Origin: Aureispira sp964445645
Lineage (GTDB): Bacteria; Bacteroidota; Bacteroidia; Chitinophagales; Saprospiraceae
NCBI GenBank assembly: GCA_964445645.1
Contig: CAYULH010000015.1
Span: 1-60,038 of the forward strand
Length of the DNA: 60,038 bases
Direction of reading: 5' to 3'
The position numbers and the translations under genes are program-made. Below are positions 24,372-33,743 of this stretch, one piece after another. A model generated the notes under the pieces. It did not search any database and was not told the origin of the DNA. It saw nothing but the letters and a program-made list of their open reading frames with translations. Position 1 is the first letter of the stretch. Every line of letters starts with the position of its first letter.

Positions 24372-25448
24372 TTATGATAAATAAGTACTAAGTTGTGACC
24401 GAGTAACCTCCAATGGAGCACGCCCTTCATCCAGTACTAAACGATACCATTCTATAGTTTGTTCAATTGCTTCAGCAGCATTCCATTTAGGCTTCCATTG
24501 CAATTCTTGAGTAGCCTTGGAGCAATCTAAACGCAGCAATCGTGCTTCATGTACGGCATCTTCGGGGCGTTCTACTCGATAGCTCCCTCTACCCCACAAC
24601 TGAACGGCCTGCTGCACCAAATATTCTACACTGACTGCTTCATCTAATAATGGTCCAAAGTTGTAGGCCGTTCCATATTTTAAGGGATGCGCTGCAAGAA
24701 GCTTGCCCAAAATGAGATAGCCGTACAAGGCTTCGAGTACGTGCTGCCAAGGGCGCACGGCCTCTGGGTGGCGCAAAACGACTTCATCGCCTGCCTGTAC
24801 CGCTCGTACAATATCAGGAATCAGCCGATTGGCCGCCCAATCGCCTCCACCTATAACATTGCCTGCACGCACGGTAGCCAATGCTGTTTGGTGTTGCTCA
24901 TACTGGGCAGGATTAAAAAAACTAGAACGATAAGAAGCACTGACCAATTCTGCACAGGCTTTGCTGGCACTATAAGGGTCATAGCCTCCCAAGGCATCGT
25001 TTTCTCTATAGGGATAATACCACTCTTTGTTGTCGTACACCTTATCGGTGGTAATATTGATGACCGTGCAGGCCCCAGACAAGTTCCGAATGGCCTCTAA
25101 TAAATTTGCCGTGCCAATTGCATTAACCTCAAAGGTATAAACAGGGCTTTTGTATGCCTCTATAACCAAGGGTTGTGCCGCCAGATGGAACACCACTTCA
25201 GGTTCAAAACTTGCAACTGTTTGTTTCAACAATTCCTTGTCCAACAAATCACCAATAGTTGATTGACAAAGCCGATCGCCTTGTATATCTCTGTATAGAG
25301 CAGGCTGTTCTGCAGCCAAAGCATAGCCCTGCACGCTTGCCCCCAAACGCTCTAGCAAAGTGAGTAACCAAGCACCTTTAAACCCCGTATGCCCTGTTAC
25401 TAAAACACGTTTACCTTTATAAAAAGTGGTTAATTCTGCGGTTGTCAT
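24372..25448 (-). CDS. rfbG: CDP-glucose 4,6-dehydratase
   Basis: The 358-residue extended SDR has the NAD motif GHTGFKGAWL (about 19-28), the catalytic ITTDKVYDN stretch, YxxxK in YSASKACAE and the downstream VRAGNVIGGGDWAANRLIPD, all characteristic of RfbG. It converts CDP-D-glucose to CDP-4-keto-6-deoxy-D-glucose in the cytoplasm. It follows rfbF by 12 bp and is the last gene of the polysaccharide run. No RfbH (4-keto-6-deoxyglucose 3-dehydratase) or epimerase/reductase for the CDP sugar is found after it. Confidence 0.93.
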   Translation of the reverse strand: MTTAELTTFYKGKRVLVTGHTGFKGAWLLTLLERLGASVQGYALAAEQPALYRDIQGDRLCQSTIGDLLDKELLKQTVASFEPEVVFHLAAQPLVIEAYKSPVYTFEVNAIGTANLLEAIRNLSGACTVINITTDKVYDNKEWYYPYRENDALGGYDPYSASKACAELVSASYRSSFFNPAQYEQHQTALATVRAGNVIGGGDWAANRLIPDIVRAVQAGDEVVLRHPEAVRPWQHVLEALYGYLILGKLLAAHPLKYGTAYNFGPLLDEAVSVEYLVQQAVQLWGRGSYRVERPEDAVHEARLLRLDCSKATQELQWKPKWNAAEAIEQTIEWYRLVLDEGRAPLEVTRSQLSTYLS

Positions 25449-25460
25449 TGTTGTTTTAAT

Positions 25461-26243
25461 TTACCATTTTTTCCAAGCAGGATTCCCCGATTCCCATAGG
25501 CGTTCGAGGTCGCGCTTATCACGCAAAATGTCCATACACTTCCAAAAACCATGATGTTTATAAGCCGCCAATTGCTGATCGGCCACCAGCTCACGCAAGG
25601 GATCTTGCTCCCACATAATAGGCGTTAAATCCTTGCCTTTGAAATAATCAAATACCTTCCTATTAAGCACAAAAAAGCCTCCATTAATCCATGTCCCACC
25701 ACCTTTGGGTTTCTCTACAAATGCCGTTACAGTTCCCTCCTCATTGGCATCCAATACGCCAAACTTGCCTGCTGGCTGCACAGTTGTCACCGTTCCAATT
25801 TTTCCGTGTGCATGATGAAAATCCACCAAGGCATTGATGTCTATATCCGATACCCCATCACCATAGGTCAACATAAAGTTTTCGTCTTCGCCAATATATT
25901 GCTCTACCCGTTGCAAGCGTCCTCCTGTCATAGTGTGCAAGCCTGTATCTACCAGTGTCACCTTAAAATTTTCGGAGTTGGTTTGGTGTACCTCTATCTG
26001 ATTGCTGGCCAAATCAACTGTAATATCAGAATTGTGATAAAAGTAATTGCAAAAATATTCCTTAATCATGTAGCCTTTGTAGCCCAAACAGATGATAAAT
26101 TCATTGAAACCATGTGCTTGGTACATTTTCATAATATGCCACAAGATAGGCTTGCCCGCAATTTCGATCATAGGCTTGGGACGTGTATGCGATTCTTCAG
26201 AAATTCGAGAGCCTAAACCTCCCGCAAAGATGACTGTTTTCAT
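25461..26243 (-). CDS. rfbF: Glucose-1-phosphate cytidylyltransferase
   Basis: The 260-residue nucleotidyltransferase begins KTVIFAGGLGSRISEESHTR followed by PKPM, the RfbF form of the GGxGxR...PKP nucleotide-binding loop. It also has FIICLGYKGYMIKEYF, the metal-site stretch MLTYGDGVSDID and FVEKPKGGGTWINGGFFV. It makes CDP-glucose from CTP and glucose-1-phosphate, feeding RfbG. Its start overlaps the end of the preceding glycosyltransferase gene by 4 bp. Confidence 0.95.
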   Translation of the reverse strand: MKTVIFAGGLGSRISEESHTRPKPMIEIAGKPILWHIMKMYQAHGFNEFIICLGYKGYMIKEYFCNYFYHNSDITVDLASNQIEVHQTNSENFKVTLVDTGLHTMTGGRLQRVEQYIGEDENFMLTYGDGVSDIDINALVDFHHAHGKIGTVTTVQPAGKFGVLDANEEGTVTAFVEKPKGGGTWINGGFFVLNRKVFDYFKGKDLTPIMWEQDPLRELVADQQLAAYKHHGFWKCMDILRDKRDLERLWESGNPAWKKW

Positions 26244-27445
26244 TTTTTTATGGCGTTTTTATACAATTCATAATAGTCCTTGGCTGTATGTTTCAAATCA
26301 AATTTTTCAAAAGCCCCTTGTACCGCTTGTTGATAATGGTCTACAGCAGCTGGATTCTTCAAAAAATGTAAGAAAGCTTTTTTCAAAGCAACTCGATCTA
26401 CCTTTAGCTCCTTGTCAACAGCAATTAAAATTCCTGCCCTATCGCCATTGGGAGCCTCTATCATTTCGGCTATGGCCCCTACATCGGTAGCAATACACAC
26501 CTTGCCACAAGCCAAATACTCGATTATAGTAAAGGGCATTTCTTCATAATAAGACGGAAGTAAACCTACATCAAAGGTAATAATTTCTTTTAAGGGCGTA
26601 TTAGTTGCCCCCAAGTACTGGATTTGTGGCAACCACTCTCTCTCTTGCATCAAGTTTTTTACATATTCACCATCCGCAAATAAACGCAATTCAAAATTGA
26701 TATGACCTTCTTGAATCAACTCTTGCGCCACTTCCATCACATCAATCCAGCCCTTGTCGGGGTGTCCACGAGCTACCATCCCAAAAACCAAATGTGTTGT
26801 ACTGGTATCTCTAATTGGCACTGCTGGAGCAGCCAATCCATTGTAAATGCGTTTGAAGTTGGCGTAATTGCTTATTGTTTCTTCTGGTAATAATTTGTAA
26901 AAAGGCTCCAAATTCTTAGCAGACAAATAAACAATACTACTAGCCGTTTCTAACAACCGAACAAGTACTTGGCGTAATTCTTCTTCCTCCTCAGCACCTA
27001 CTTCTTCTCGCAAAATGTGTTTGTATGCCCCATGCAACGTAGTAATATAAGGCACGCCCAATTCTTGTTGTGCCGCATAGACCATAGCATCCCCTATTTG
27101 GATATTATTATGAATAACAACCTGATGCTGCTGTTGTGCTTTTTTTATTTGTTTAAAAAAATAACGTTTAGTCAACCATTCCTTTAGGTCAAATTGGGGG
27201 CGTATTATTTTTAGTAAATTTCTTAGTTTATTAATAACCTTAATCACCAAAGCACGCTTGGACAAGACCCACAACTCTACCCCTTCAGGAATACCCTCCT
27301 CTTCCGACAATTCAGGATAATGGCAAAAGATGGCTACTTGTACATTGGGGTAAGCTTGCAAAGCCTCTGCCATTTGCAATACAAAAGTCTGTATGCCACC
27401 AATTCCCAAACGAGAAGTATATAACACCAAGTATATTTTTTCCAT
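26240..27445 (-). CDS. GT4-type glycosyltransferase
   Basis: The 401-residue GT-B protein has an N-terminal acceptor domain starting LGIGGIQTFVLQMAEALQAY and a C-terminal donor domain with VFGMVARGHPDKGWIDVMEVA, the middle LGATNTPLKEIITFDVGLLPS, and the EMPFTIIEYLACGKVCIATDVGAIAEMI region that holds the paired-glutamate signature of GT4. It probably adds one sugar to the lipid-linked repeat on the cytoplasmic face. Donor and acceptor cannot be told. It overlaps rfbF by 4 bp. Confidence 0.85.
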   Translation of the reverse strand: MEKIYLVLYTSRLGIGGIQTFVLQMAEALQAYPNVQVAIFCHYPELSEEEGIPEGVELWVLSKRALVIKVINKLRNLLKIIRPQFDLKEWLTKRYFFKQIKKAQQQHQVVIHNNIQIGDAMVYAAQQELGVPYITTLHGAYKHILREEVGAEEEEELRQVLVRLLETASSIVYLSAKNLEPFYKLLPEETISNYANFKRIYNGLAAPAVPIRDTSTTHLVFGMVARGHPDKGWIDVMEVAQELIQEGHINFELRLFADGEYVKNLMQEREWLPQIQYLGATNTPLKEIITFDVGLLPSYYEEMPFTIIEYLACGKVCIATDVGAIAEMIEAPNGDRAGILIAVDKELKVDRVALKKAFLHFLKNPAAVDHYQQAVQGAFEKFDLKHTAKDYYELYKNAIKK

Positions 27446-27463
27446 GTTATTGTTTGATTGGGT

Positions 27464-28489
27464 CTATTTACTTGCAAAATAACCATTCTTATACCACAAC
27501 CAACTGCTCGCTAGTATTTCATCAATACTATATTGGGGCTGCCAGCCCAAACGCTCATTTGCCTTTTGGGCATCGGCATAAATCGCCGATACATCTCCTG
27601 CCCTTCTGGGGCCAATCTTGTACGGCAATTCCTGTCCTGTAGCTTTATTAAAAGCGGCAATCAATTCCAATACAGAAACCCCCTGCCCCAAACCAATATT
27701 AAACACTTCACAATTTTGCGCTTGCTGCTGTTGCAATAAATATTGCAATGCCTTGGTATGGGCGTGAGCTACATCCATTACATGAATATAATCACGCACA
27801 CAACTGCCATCGGGCGTAGGATGGTCATTGCCGGTAACGGTAAACATAGAGCGTTTGCCCTCCAAGGCTTCCATCAAAATTGGAATCACATTATACGCCC
27901 CCTCTTGGGGAATTTCGCCCAATTGGCCGCTCGGATGCGCTCCGCCGGGATTAAAATAACGCAATAATATGCTGCTGCTCTTAGGGTTGGCTTTGGCAAA
28001 ATCTTGAATAATGTGTTCACACATTTGCTTGGTGCGAGCATAAGGGCTTTGCGCTTCCTCCATTGGGGTGCTTTCTACTACAGGCGAGGCACTCGTATTG
28101 CCATACACAGAGCAAGAAGAGGAAAAAATCAGATTGGACAATTGGTGTTGTTCCATGCACTCCAAAAGATGCAGCAAGCCCGTTAGGTTATTGTGGTAAT
28201 ACATCAAGGGGTTGGCGACGGATTCGGGCACGCTTTTGAAAGCTGCAAAATGAATAATACCCTCTATAGTATGCTGTTCAAACACGGCTTGTAAGGCTTC
28301 TTTATCGCATAAATCTACTTGCGCTCTGGCTACGGTTTGGCCTGTAATCTTTTCCACAGCATCCAACATGCGAATATCCGAACGCACATTGCTATCCAAG
28401 GCCACTACCTCAAAACCATTTTCTAACAAATCTATGAGGGTATGGCTGCCAATATAACCACAGCCCCCCGTTACCAATATTTTTGCCAT
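27464..28489 (-). CDS. galE: UDP-glucose 4-epimerase
   Basis: The 341-residue SDR shows GGCGYIGSHTLIDLLENGFEVV at the start, the SSSCSVYGN serine motif, YARTKQMCEHI (YxxxK), GGAHPSGQLGEIP, and DGSCVRDYIHVMDVAHAH, all diagnostic for GalE. It interconverts UDP-glucose and UDP-galactose (or their N-acetyl forms) and so supplies a galactose-type donor for the polymer. It sits 2 bp from the GT2 gene and 18 bp from the GT4 gene within the operon. Confidence 0.95.
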   Translation of the reverse strand: MAKILVTGGCGYIGSHTLIDLLENGFEVVALDSNVRSDIRMLDAVEKITGQTVARAQVDLCDKEALQAVFEQHTIEGIIHFAAFKSVPESVANPLMYYHNNLTGLLHLLECMEQHQLSNLIFSSSCSVYGNTSASPVVESTPMEEAQSPYARTKQMCEHIIQDFAKANPKSSSILLRYFNPGGAHPSGQLGEIPQEGAYNVIPILMEALEGKRSMFTVTGNDHPTPDGSCVRDYIHVMDVAHAHTKALQYLLQQQQAQNCEVFNIGLGQGVSVLELIAAFNKATGQELPYKIGPRRAGDVSAIYADAQKANERLGWQPQYSIDEILASSWLWYKNGYFASK

Positions 28490-28490
28490 T

Positions 28491-29441
28491 TTATTTTCGT
28501 TTTAATTTATCTTTTAATGCGTGCGCTTGACTCGGTTTTAGCCCCACACAAGCACACAGCAACAGAAACAAACTGTAAGCAGACTTTTCATACTTCAATT
28601 TTTTCCACAGCATACGTTTATCACTTGCATCGTTTTCTATCAATAAAGTGATAGAAGGTCGCTGCGCCTCAGCTATTTTTTGGTCCAAATCCTTGGATTT
28701 TCCTCGGTGTTTGTCCAATAAAGCTATATTGTCTTTGGCCATTCTCAACTGAAATTGACTGGTTTGAGAATTGGAACTCGGAAAATGGCGATAATACACC
28801 AAAGGTTCTTCCAAAAACAAAAAATCATAACCAGCCGCCGCCAATCTCAACCAAGCATCCCAATCCTCATAACACAACTGCTCATCATAGCCCCCCAAAT
28901 CCACAAAAACTTGCCTTTTCATCAGAATAGAAGGGGCCAAAATACTGTTTTGTACAATCAATTGCTCCAACAAAGGTTTGCCTTTAATGGCTTTTAAATT
29001 CCAAAATTGGTGAAAAGAATCGTGAATCAATTTACTATTCTTATCCAAAACCAAGGCATCGGTATGCACCAATACGGTAGCAGCACTAGCCTGCTCCAAA
29101 GCTTGCACTTGTGTAGAAATTTTGTGCGGCAGCATAACATCATCACAGGCAATGACCTGAAAATATTTGCCCTTGCTTGCCGCCAATCCTTTATTAAAGG
29201 TCTTGCAAATCCCCAAATTCTGCTCATTGGCAAGGAGTGTGGTTGGGATAGAAGCCTTTGCCATCCATTGCTCAATAAGCGGTACAGAATTGTCCTTAGA
29301 ACCATCATCGGTGATGATCAATTCTAGGTTGGGATAATCTTGGGCAGCAATACTATCCAAGGTTTCTTCCAAAAAAGCGGCATGATTAAAACAGGCAGCC
29401 ACAATACTCACCAATGGCCGATTAGACTCCTTCATAAGCAT
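28491..29441 (-). CDS. GT2-family glycosyltransferase
   Basis: The 316-residue GT-A protein has RPLVSIVAACFNHAAFLEET at the N-terminus, the nucleotide-binding LELIITDDGSKDNSVPLIEQW, the ACDDV metal motif (about 102-106), and a downstream GGYDEQLCYEDWDAWLRLAAAGY acceptor-side motif (ED-W). The C-terminal 60 residues are a basic helical tail. It would transfer a single sugar in inverting fashion. The start overlaps the preceding aminotransferase by 20 bp; a second in-frame ATG lies two codons later. Confidence 0.88.
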   Translation of the reverse strand: MLMKESNRPLVSIVAACFNHAAFLEETLDSIAAQDYPNLELIITDDGSKDNSVPLIEQWMAKASIPTTLLANEQNLGICKTFNKGLAASKGKYFQVIACDDVMLPHKISTQVQALEQASAATVLVHTDALVLDKNSKLIHDSFHQFWNLKAIKGKPLLEQLIVQNSILAPSILMKRQVFVDLGGYDEQLCYEDWDAWLRLAAAGYDFLFLEEPLVYYRHFPSSNSQTSQFQLRMAKDNIALLDKHRGKSKDLDQKIAEAQRPSITLLIENDASDKRMLWKKLKYEKSAYSLFLLLCACVGLKPSQAHALKDKLKRK

Positions 29442-30543
29442 TCAAGCTCTGAATGACATAATCTACTTCTGCTGGGGTAAGTACGGGGCTAATGGGCAAG
29501 CTCAATACCTCTTGGTGCAATTGTTCCGTAATGGGCAACGACCAATGATGGTATTCTGTGTAGGCGGCTTGCTGGTGGGGCGCAATCGGATAATGCACCA
29601 CGGTTTGAATGCCTCTCGCTTCTAAATAAGCTTGTAAAGCTGCTCTATTGGCCGTTCTAATTACATACAAATGAAATACATGCCCTAGCTTTTCCATATC
29701 CCATGCTGGCAACTGAATAGCAGTATTTTTAATTTCTTGATTATATCGAGCAGCAATGGCTCTGCGTTTTTGGGTGTCTGCATCCAAATACTTGAGCTTG
29801 ACCAACAAAGCCGCCGCTTGTATTTCGTCCAGTCTGCTATTGATACCAATATACTGATTGTGGTATTTTTTTTCAGAACCATAATTTCGCAAGGTCTTCA
29901 CCACTTGCGCCAATTCAGGATCATTGGTCGTGACGGCACCACCATCGCCCAAAGCCCCCAAATTCTTACCTGGATAAAAAGAAAACCCTGCTGCATGGCC
30001 CCAATTGCCTACTCGTTTGTCTTGAGCATAAGCCCCATGCGCTTGCGCTGCATCCTCAATTACCAAAAGCTGCTGCTGCTCTGCCAAATTCATAAGAGCC
30101 GCCATATCTACGGCTTGTCCATACAAATGTACAGGCATAATGGCCTTGGTTTTGGGTGTAATGGCTGCCTCAATGGCTGTTGGTTCTATATTAAAGGTAA
30201 CAGGATTGGGTTCTACAAACACGGGTTTTAGGCCACGTTCACTCACCGCCAATACGGTAGCAATAAAAGTATTGGCCGGCACAATTACCTCATCGCCCTT
30301 CTGCAATTTGCCCAACTCCATATAGCCATTCAAAATCAAAATCAAAGCATCCAAGCCATTGGCTACCCCCAAACAATACTCCACCCCACAATACTTGGCA
30401 AATGCTTCTTCAAACTGTTGCACTTGCTGGCCCAAAATATACCAGCCCGATGCTACCACTTGCTGAATGGCCCTGCTTAGTTCGGGTTCGTATTGCTTGT
30501 TTATTTTTTGTAAATCCAGAAATTTAACACTGGTTGTTGTCAT
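29422..30543 (-). CDS. DegT-family sugar aminotransferase (FdtB/QdtB-like)
   Basis: The 373-residue PLP enzyme has IQQVVASGWYILGQQVQQFE and CLGVANGLDALILIL at the N-terminus, IPVHLYGQ-type IMPVHLYGQAVDM, EDAAQAHGA, and the PLP-lysine motif FSFYPGKNLGALGDGG. Following directly on an FdtA/QdtA ketoisomerase and an acetyltransferase it is assigned to the set that makes dTDP-3-amino-3,6-dideoxyhexose. Whether the product is Fuc3N or Qui3N depends on the isomerase. Its start overlaps the acetyltransferase gene by 4 bp. Confidence 0.88.
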   Translation of the reverse strand: MTTTSVKFLDLQKINKQYEPELSRAIQQVVASGWYILGQQVQQFEEAFAKYCGVEYCLGVANGLDALILILNGYMELGKLQKGDEVIVPANTFIATVLAVSERGLKPVFVEPNPVTFNIEPTAIEAAITPKTKAIMPVHLYGQAVDMAALMNLAEQQQLLVIEDAAQAHGAYAQDKRVGNWGHAAGFSFYPGKNLGALGDGGAVTTNDPELAQVVKTLRNYGSEKKYHNQYIGINSRLDEIQAAALLVKLKYLDADTQKRRAIAARYNQEIKNTAIQLPAWDMEKLGHVFHLYVIRTANRAALQAYLEARGIQTVVHYPIAPHQQAAYTEYHHWSLPITEQLHQEVLSLPISPVLTPAEVDYVIQSLNAYEGV

Positions 30544-31094
30544 GATTCATTGCTTTTAAGTACAGGTTTACCTGCTACCAATTCATATTGCTGTTGCCCC
30601 TCTGCTGCTTCTAAGGCTAGATTTAGAATAAGCCCTTCCTCGGTTACATAGCCCCGATGTTGGGCAGGATTGCCATACCACAAAGTATAAGGCGGTACGT
30701 CTTTGGTCACTACACTCCCTGCCCCAATCATAGCAAAACGCCCAATAGTAATGCCCGCAATGAGTGTGGCATTGGCTCCAATAGAAGCCCCTTGCTCTAC
30801 CTTCGTTTTGCTCCATTCGGCAGCATATTGTTGAGAACGGGGATACAAATCGTTGGTAAACGTGACATTGGGGCCAATAAAAACCCTGTCCTCTAGTGTC
30901 ACCCCATCCCACAACTGCACCCCACTCTTGATAGTGACGTGATTGCCTATTTGAACTTGATTCTCAATAAAACAATGGCTACAAATATTGCAATCTGCTC
31001 CAATAACCGCTTGTGGCAAAATGACCACAAATTGCCATATTCTAGTTCCTGCTCCAATATTATGGCTTTGTACCAAGGCTGTTTCGTGAATCAT
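30540..31094 (-). CDS. Left-handed beta-helix sugar N-acetyltransferase (FdtC/QdtC-like)
   Basis: The 184-residue protein is built of hexapeptide repeats (IGAGTRIWQFVVI, IGADCNICSHCFI, IGNHVTIKSGVQL, IGPNVTFTNDLYPRS, IGANATLIAGITIGRFAMIGAGSVVTKDVPPY). The FTNDLYPRS loop is typical of the 3-N-acetyltransferases. It would acetylate the 3-amino group of the dTDP-sugar produced by the next gene's aminotransferase, using acetyl-CoA. It overlaps the FdtA/QdtA-like gene and the aminotransferase gene by 4 bp each. Confidence 0.88.
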   Translation of the reverse strand: MIHETALVQSHNIGAGTRIWQFVVILPQAVIGADCNICSHCFIENQVQIGNHVTIKSGVQLWDGVTLEDRVFIGPNVTFTNDLYPRSQQYAAEWSKTKVEQGASIGANATLIAGITIGRFAMIGAGSVVTKDVPPYTLWYGNPAQHRGYVTEEGLILNLALEAAEGQQQYELVAGKPVLKSNES

Positions 31095-31507
31095 TTTTTG
31101 TATTGTTTAAACGTCTCATAATCCCGAATATAATCGGCCTCATCATAAGGCAAAGAAGCCAAACACAACAACACCGCACTGTGCGAAAACTGCATCCGCC
31201 GCCAATAACCCGGTGGCACATACACGCCCTTGCTCGGCTCATCCAAAGTGAATTTAAACAGCTCTCCTGCTGCATTTTCAAATTCAAATTTGATAATACC
31301 CGACACACTCACAATCACCTGTTCCAAGGCTTTGTGGGCATGATTGCCACGTTCCACATGGTTGGGCGTAAAGTAGGTCCAATACACCCGTTGGATAGGA
31401 AAAGGAATATTATGCTCTATCTCGGCTACACTGATGTACCCCAAATTGGGTGTTCCAATTTTATCAAATTGAACAATGGTTGGTGTTGTAATTTGGTGCT
31501 TGGACAT
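31091..31507 (-). CDS. dTDP-4-keto-6-deoxyglucose 3,4-ketoisomerase (FdtA/QdtA-like cupin)
   Basis: The 138-residue cupin contains IPFPIQRVYWTYFTPNHVERGNHAH-type residues (RVYWTYFTPNHVERG, then NHAHKALEQV), VSGIIKFEFEN and VYVPPGYWRRMQFSHSAVLLCLAS, ending PYDEADYIRDYETF. This matches the FdtA/QdtA/WxcM-like ketoisomerases, which move the keto group of dTDP-4-keto-6-deoxy-D-glucose from C4 to C3. FdtA and QdtA differ in the stereochemistry at C4 and cannot be separated by eye. RmlA/RmlB, which supply the substrate, are not in the window. Confidence 0.9.
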   Translation of the reverse strand: MSKHQITTPTIVQFDKIGTPNLGYISVAEIEHNIPFPIQRVYWTYFTPNHVERGNHAHKALEQVIVSVSGIIKFEFENAAGELFKFTLDEPSKGVYVPPGYWRRMQFSHSAVLLCLASLPYDEADYIRDYETFKQYKK

Positions 31508-31519
31508 GCTATTTTTTGT

Positions 31520-32626
31520 TTATAAACTGGCGACAATTGCTTGAAAATGCTGCCACTGTTGTTCCTTATTATAATGCGTTTTCACCATTTCATGGCCAGC
31601 CTTGGCTATAGCCATCCGCTCTTGGCGCTGCTCCAAAAAATACTCCAACTGCTGAAAAAAGTCGGGCATATTCTTATAAGTAGAAAAATGCTTGCCTGCC
31701 TCAAAATGCTTGGGATAAATGCCCTCATCGGACAGCATCTGTGCGCCACAACCCAAGACCTCCAAATTTCGCATATTCACCTTGTACTGCTTACTAAAAT
31801 CCACCCCCGCATTAAAAACAAGCTTGCTCTGGCCCAATTTTTCATACAAATCTAAGCCATACACAGGCGGCAAGGCCCTAGAACGTACCAACTCCGAGGG
31901 GTGTTTTATTTTTTGCCAATAACGGCGCACATAAGGAATATTCACCACGGGTTCTTTTTCGATTCTGTATTGCAAGTGCAACTCAATTCTATGCTTGGAA
32001 GTGGCTTGGTATTCTAATAATTGATCCAGTTGCTCATTTCTTCGTTTGAAAATGGCTCGGGCATATTGTCCATAAAAAAACAAATCAATGGGTCGTTCTT
32101 GGTTGGCGGCATAAGCCTCCATTGCTGGGTCATAAGCCGGCTGAAACAAATCACTTCTAAACCCCATTTCACTGGCTGGGCGCACATCCAAGGGCAAATT
32201 GGTCAGGCGTGTTTGGTATGCCTTGAATTGCTCATTCTCATAAAAAGGAGAAGCCGACCAACAAATTCTAATGATATTGGGGGCAAGGTTTTGCTCCAAC
32301 TCGCCCAATTCAAAAAAAGTAGGCGACATATTGTAGAATACCTCTGGCTGAAACGCTTCTATTTGGGCATACAGTATTTTTTTCAAATCTCGCTCCTTCC
32401 AGCCCTGTTCTTCGGCCCATTTGTATTGCAAGGCTTCGTAATTCCACAAGGCATAAAACGCATTGGGCGCACGTTCCAACACGGGTTTGAGCAAGTGCAA
32501 GGCATAAAAACGGTCTTTTAGGAGGGTTTGTACATGCTCCTCAAAGGACAAGTGTTGGACTTGATATTTCTGCTCAAAATGCGGAATGTAGGGATCGTAC
32601 TTATGCAGTGCCTGAAATATTCTCAT
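31520..32626 (-). CDS. CgeB-like family glycosyltransferase
   Basis: The 368-residue protein has an N-terminal region (IFQALHKYDPYIPHFEQKYQ) and a C-terminal GT-B-type half in which MRNLEVLGCGAQMLSDEGIY, the FSTYKNMPDFFQQLEYFLEQ stretch and RMAIAKAGHEMVKTHY correspond to the CgeB/GT_1_2 pattern. It probably adds one residue of the repeat unit. Donor and acceptor are not predictable. It lies 16 bp after the aminotransferase gene and 12 bp before the ketoisomerase gene. Confidence 0.75.
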   Translation of the reverse strand: MRIFQALHKYDPYIPHFEQKYQVQHLSFEEHVQTLLKDRFYALHLLKPVLERAPNAFYALWNYEALQYKWAEEQGWKERDLKKILYAQIEAFQPEVFYNMSPTFFELGELEQNLAPNIIRICWSASPFYENEQFKAYQTRLTNLPLDVRPASEMGFRSDLFQPAYDPAMEAYAANQERPIDLFFYGQYARAIFKRRNEQLDQLLEYQATSKHRIELHLQYRIEKEPVVNIPYVRRYWQKIKHPSELVRSRALPPVYGLDLYEKLGQSKLVFNAGVDFSKQYKVNMRNLEVLGCGAQMLSDEGIYPKHFEAGKHFSTYKNMPDFFQQLEYFLEQRQERMAIAKAGHEMVKTHYNKEQQWQHFQAIVASL

Positions 32627-32642
32627 AGTAAGCGGAAATCAA

Positions 32643-33743
32643 TTATGCAGTAGTTAGGCGTTGAATAGAGGCAGCTACTTCTGCTTGCTGGGCTTCGGTC
32701 AGCTCGGCAAACATGGGCAGCGATAAAATTTCTTGGGTGACTCGATGTGCCACAGGAAAATCTGCTGCTTGGTAGCCTCTATCAGCATAACATGCTAAAA
32801 AAGGCAGCGCCGTTGGGTAATGAATGGCCACGCCAATATTTTGCGCTTGCAGGTGCTGCATTAGGGCATCTCTTTCCTTGCTTCGGATGACGTACAAGTG
32901 AAATACATGTCGCCCGTTGTCTATGATTTGAGGCAACTCTAAGCCACTATCTGCCAACAATTGGTCATAGTGCTGGGCATTGGCAATTCTGGCCTCGGTC
33001 CACTGCTCCAAGTAGGGCAATTTGACCGACAATACGGCGGCCTGCAAACCATCTAGGCGGCTGTTTCGGCCTTCCATCAAGTGGTTGTGCTTGCCCTCTT
33101 GGCCATGATTGGCTATTCTTCGGGCTATGGTTGCAATTTTGGGGTCATTCGTCACCATGCCACCAGCATCGCCATAAGCACCCAAATTCTTACCCGGATA
33201 AAAAGAGAAAGAAGCACAGTGTCCAAAAGTGCCTATTTTTTGACCATTAATAGTGGCTCCATGTGCCTGAGCACAATCCTCCAATACCTTGAGGCCATGT
33301 TTGTTGGCTATTGCCATCAGGCGAGGCATATCAACTGGCTGTCCATACAAATGCACTGGAATAATGGCCTTGGTTTTGGGAGTAATAGCCGCTTCTATTT
33401 GATCTATATCTATAGTATAATAAGTAGGATCTATATCCACAAATACTGGCACGCCGCCCAAACTGGAAACCGCTTCTGAAGTGGAAATCCAAGAAATAGC
33501 AGGCACAATGACTTCATCGCCTGCCCCTACGCCCAATACTTGCAGCAATATCTCCAAGGAGTCGGTGCCATTGGCACAAGCCACACAATGCTGCACCCCC
33601 AAATAGTCCGCAAACTCTTGCTCAAACTTGGCCGCATAACTCCCCCCAATAAAGGCCGTATTGTCAATCACAGCCTGCATAGCAGCATCCAGCTCTTCCT
33701 TGATGCTGTTGTATTGTGCTTTTAAATCTACAAATGGTATCAT
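32643..33743 (-). CDS. DegT-family aminotransferase (WlbC/WbpE-like)
   Basis: The 366-residue PLP enzyme has FVDLKAQYNSIKEELDAAMQ, TAFIGGSYAAKFEQEFADYLG, VACANGTDSLEILL, IPVHLYGQPVDM, EDCAQAHGA and the lysine motif SFSFYPGKNLGAYGDAGG. It follows a WlbB-type acetyltransferase and a WlbA-type dehydrogenase, so the best fit is the transaminase that makes UDP-2-acetamido-3-amino-2,3-dideoxy-glucuronate from the 3-keto sugar. Related enzymes such as the one at 29422 share the same motifs, so the assignment relies on neighbours. Overlap with the acetyltransferase gene is 4 bp. Confidence 0.88.
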   Translation of the reverse strand: MIPFVDLKAQYNSIKEELDAAMQAVIDNTAFIGGSYAAKFEQEFADYLGVQHCVACANGTDSLEILLQVLGVGAGDEVIVPAISWISTSEAVSSLGGVPVFVDIDPTYYTIDIDQIEAAITPKTKAIIPVHLYGQPVDMPRLMAIANKHGLKVLEDCAQAHGATINGQKIGTFGHCASFSFYPGKNLGAYGDAGGMVTNDPKIATIARRIANHGQEGKHNHLMEGRNSRLDGLQAAVLSVKLPYLEQWTEARIANAQHYDQLLADSGLELPQIIDNGRHVFHLYVIRSKERDALMQHLQAQNIGVAIHYPTALPFLACYADRGYQAADFPVAHRVTQEILSLPMFAELTEAQQAEVAASIQRLTTA

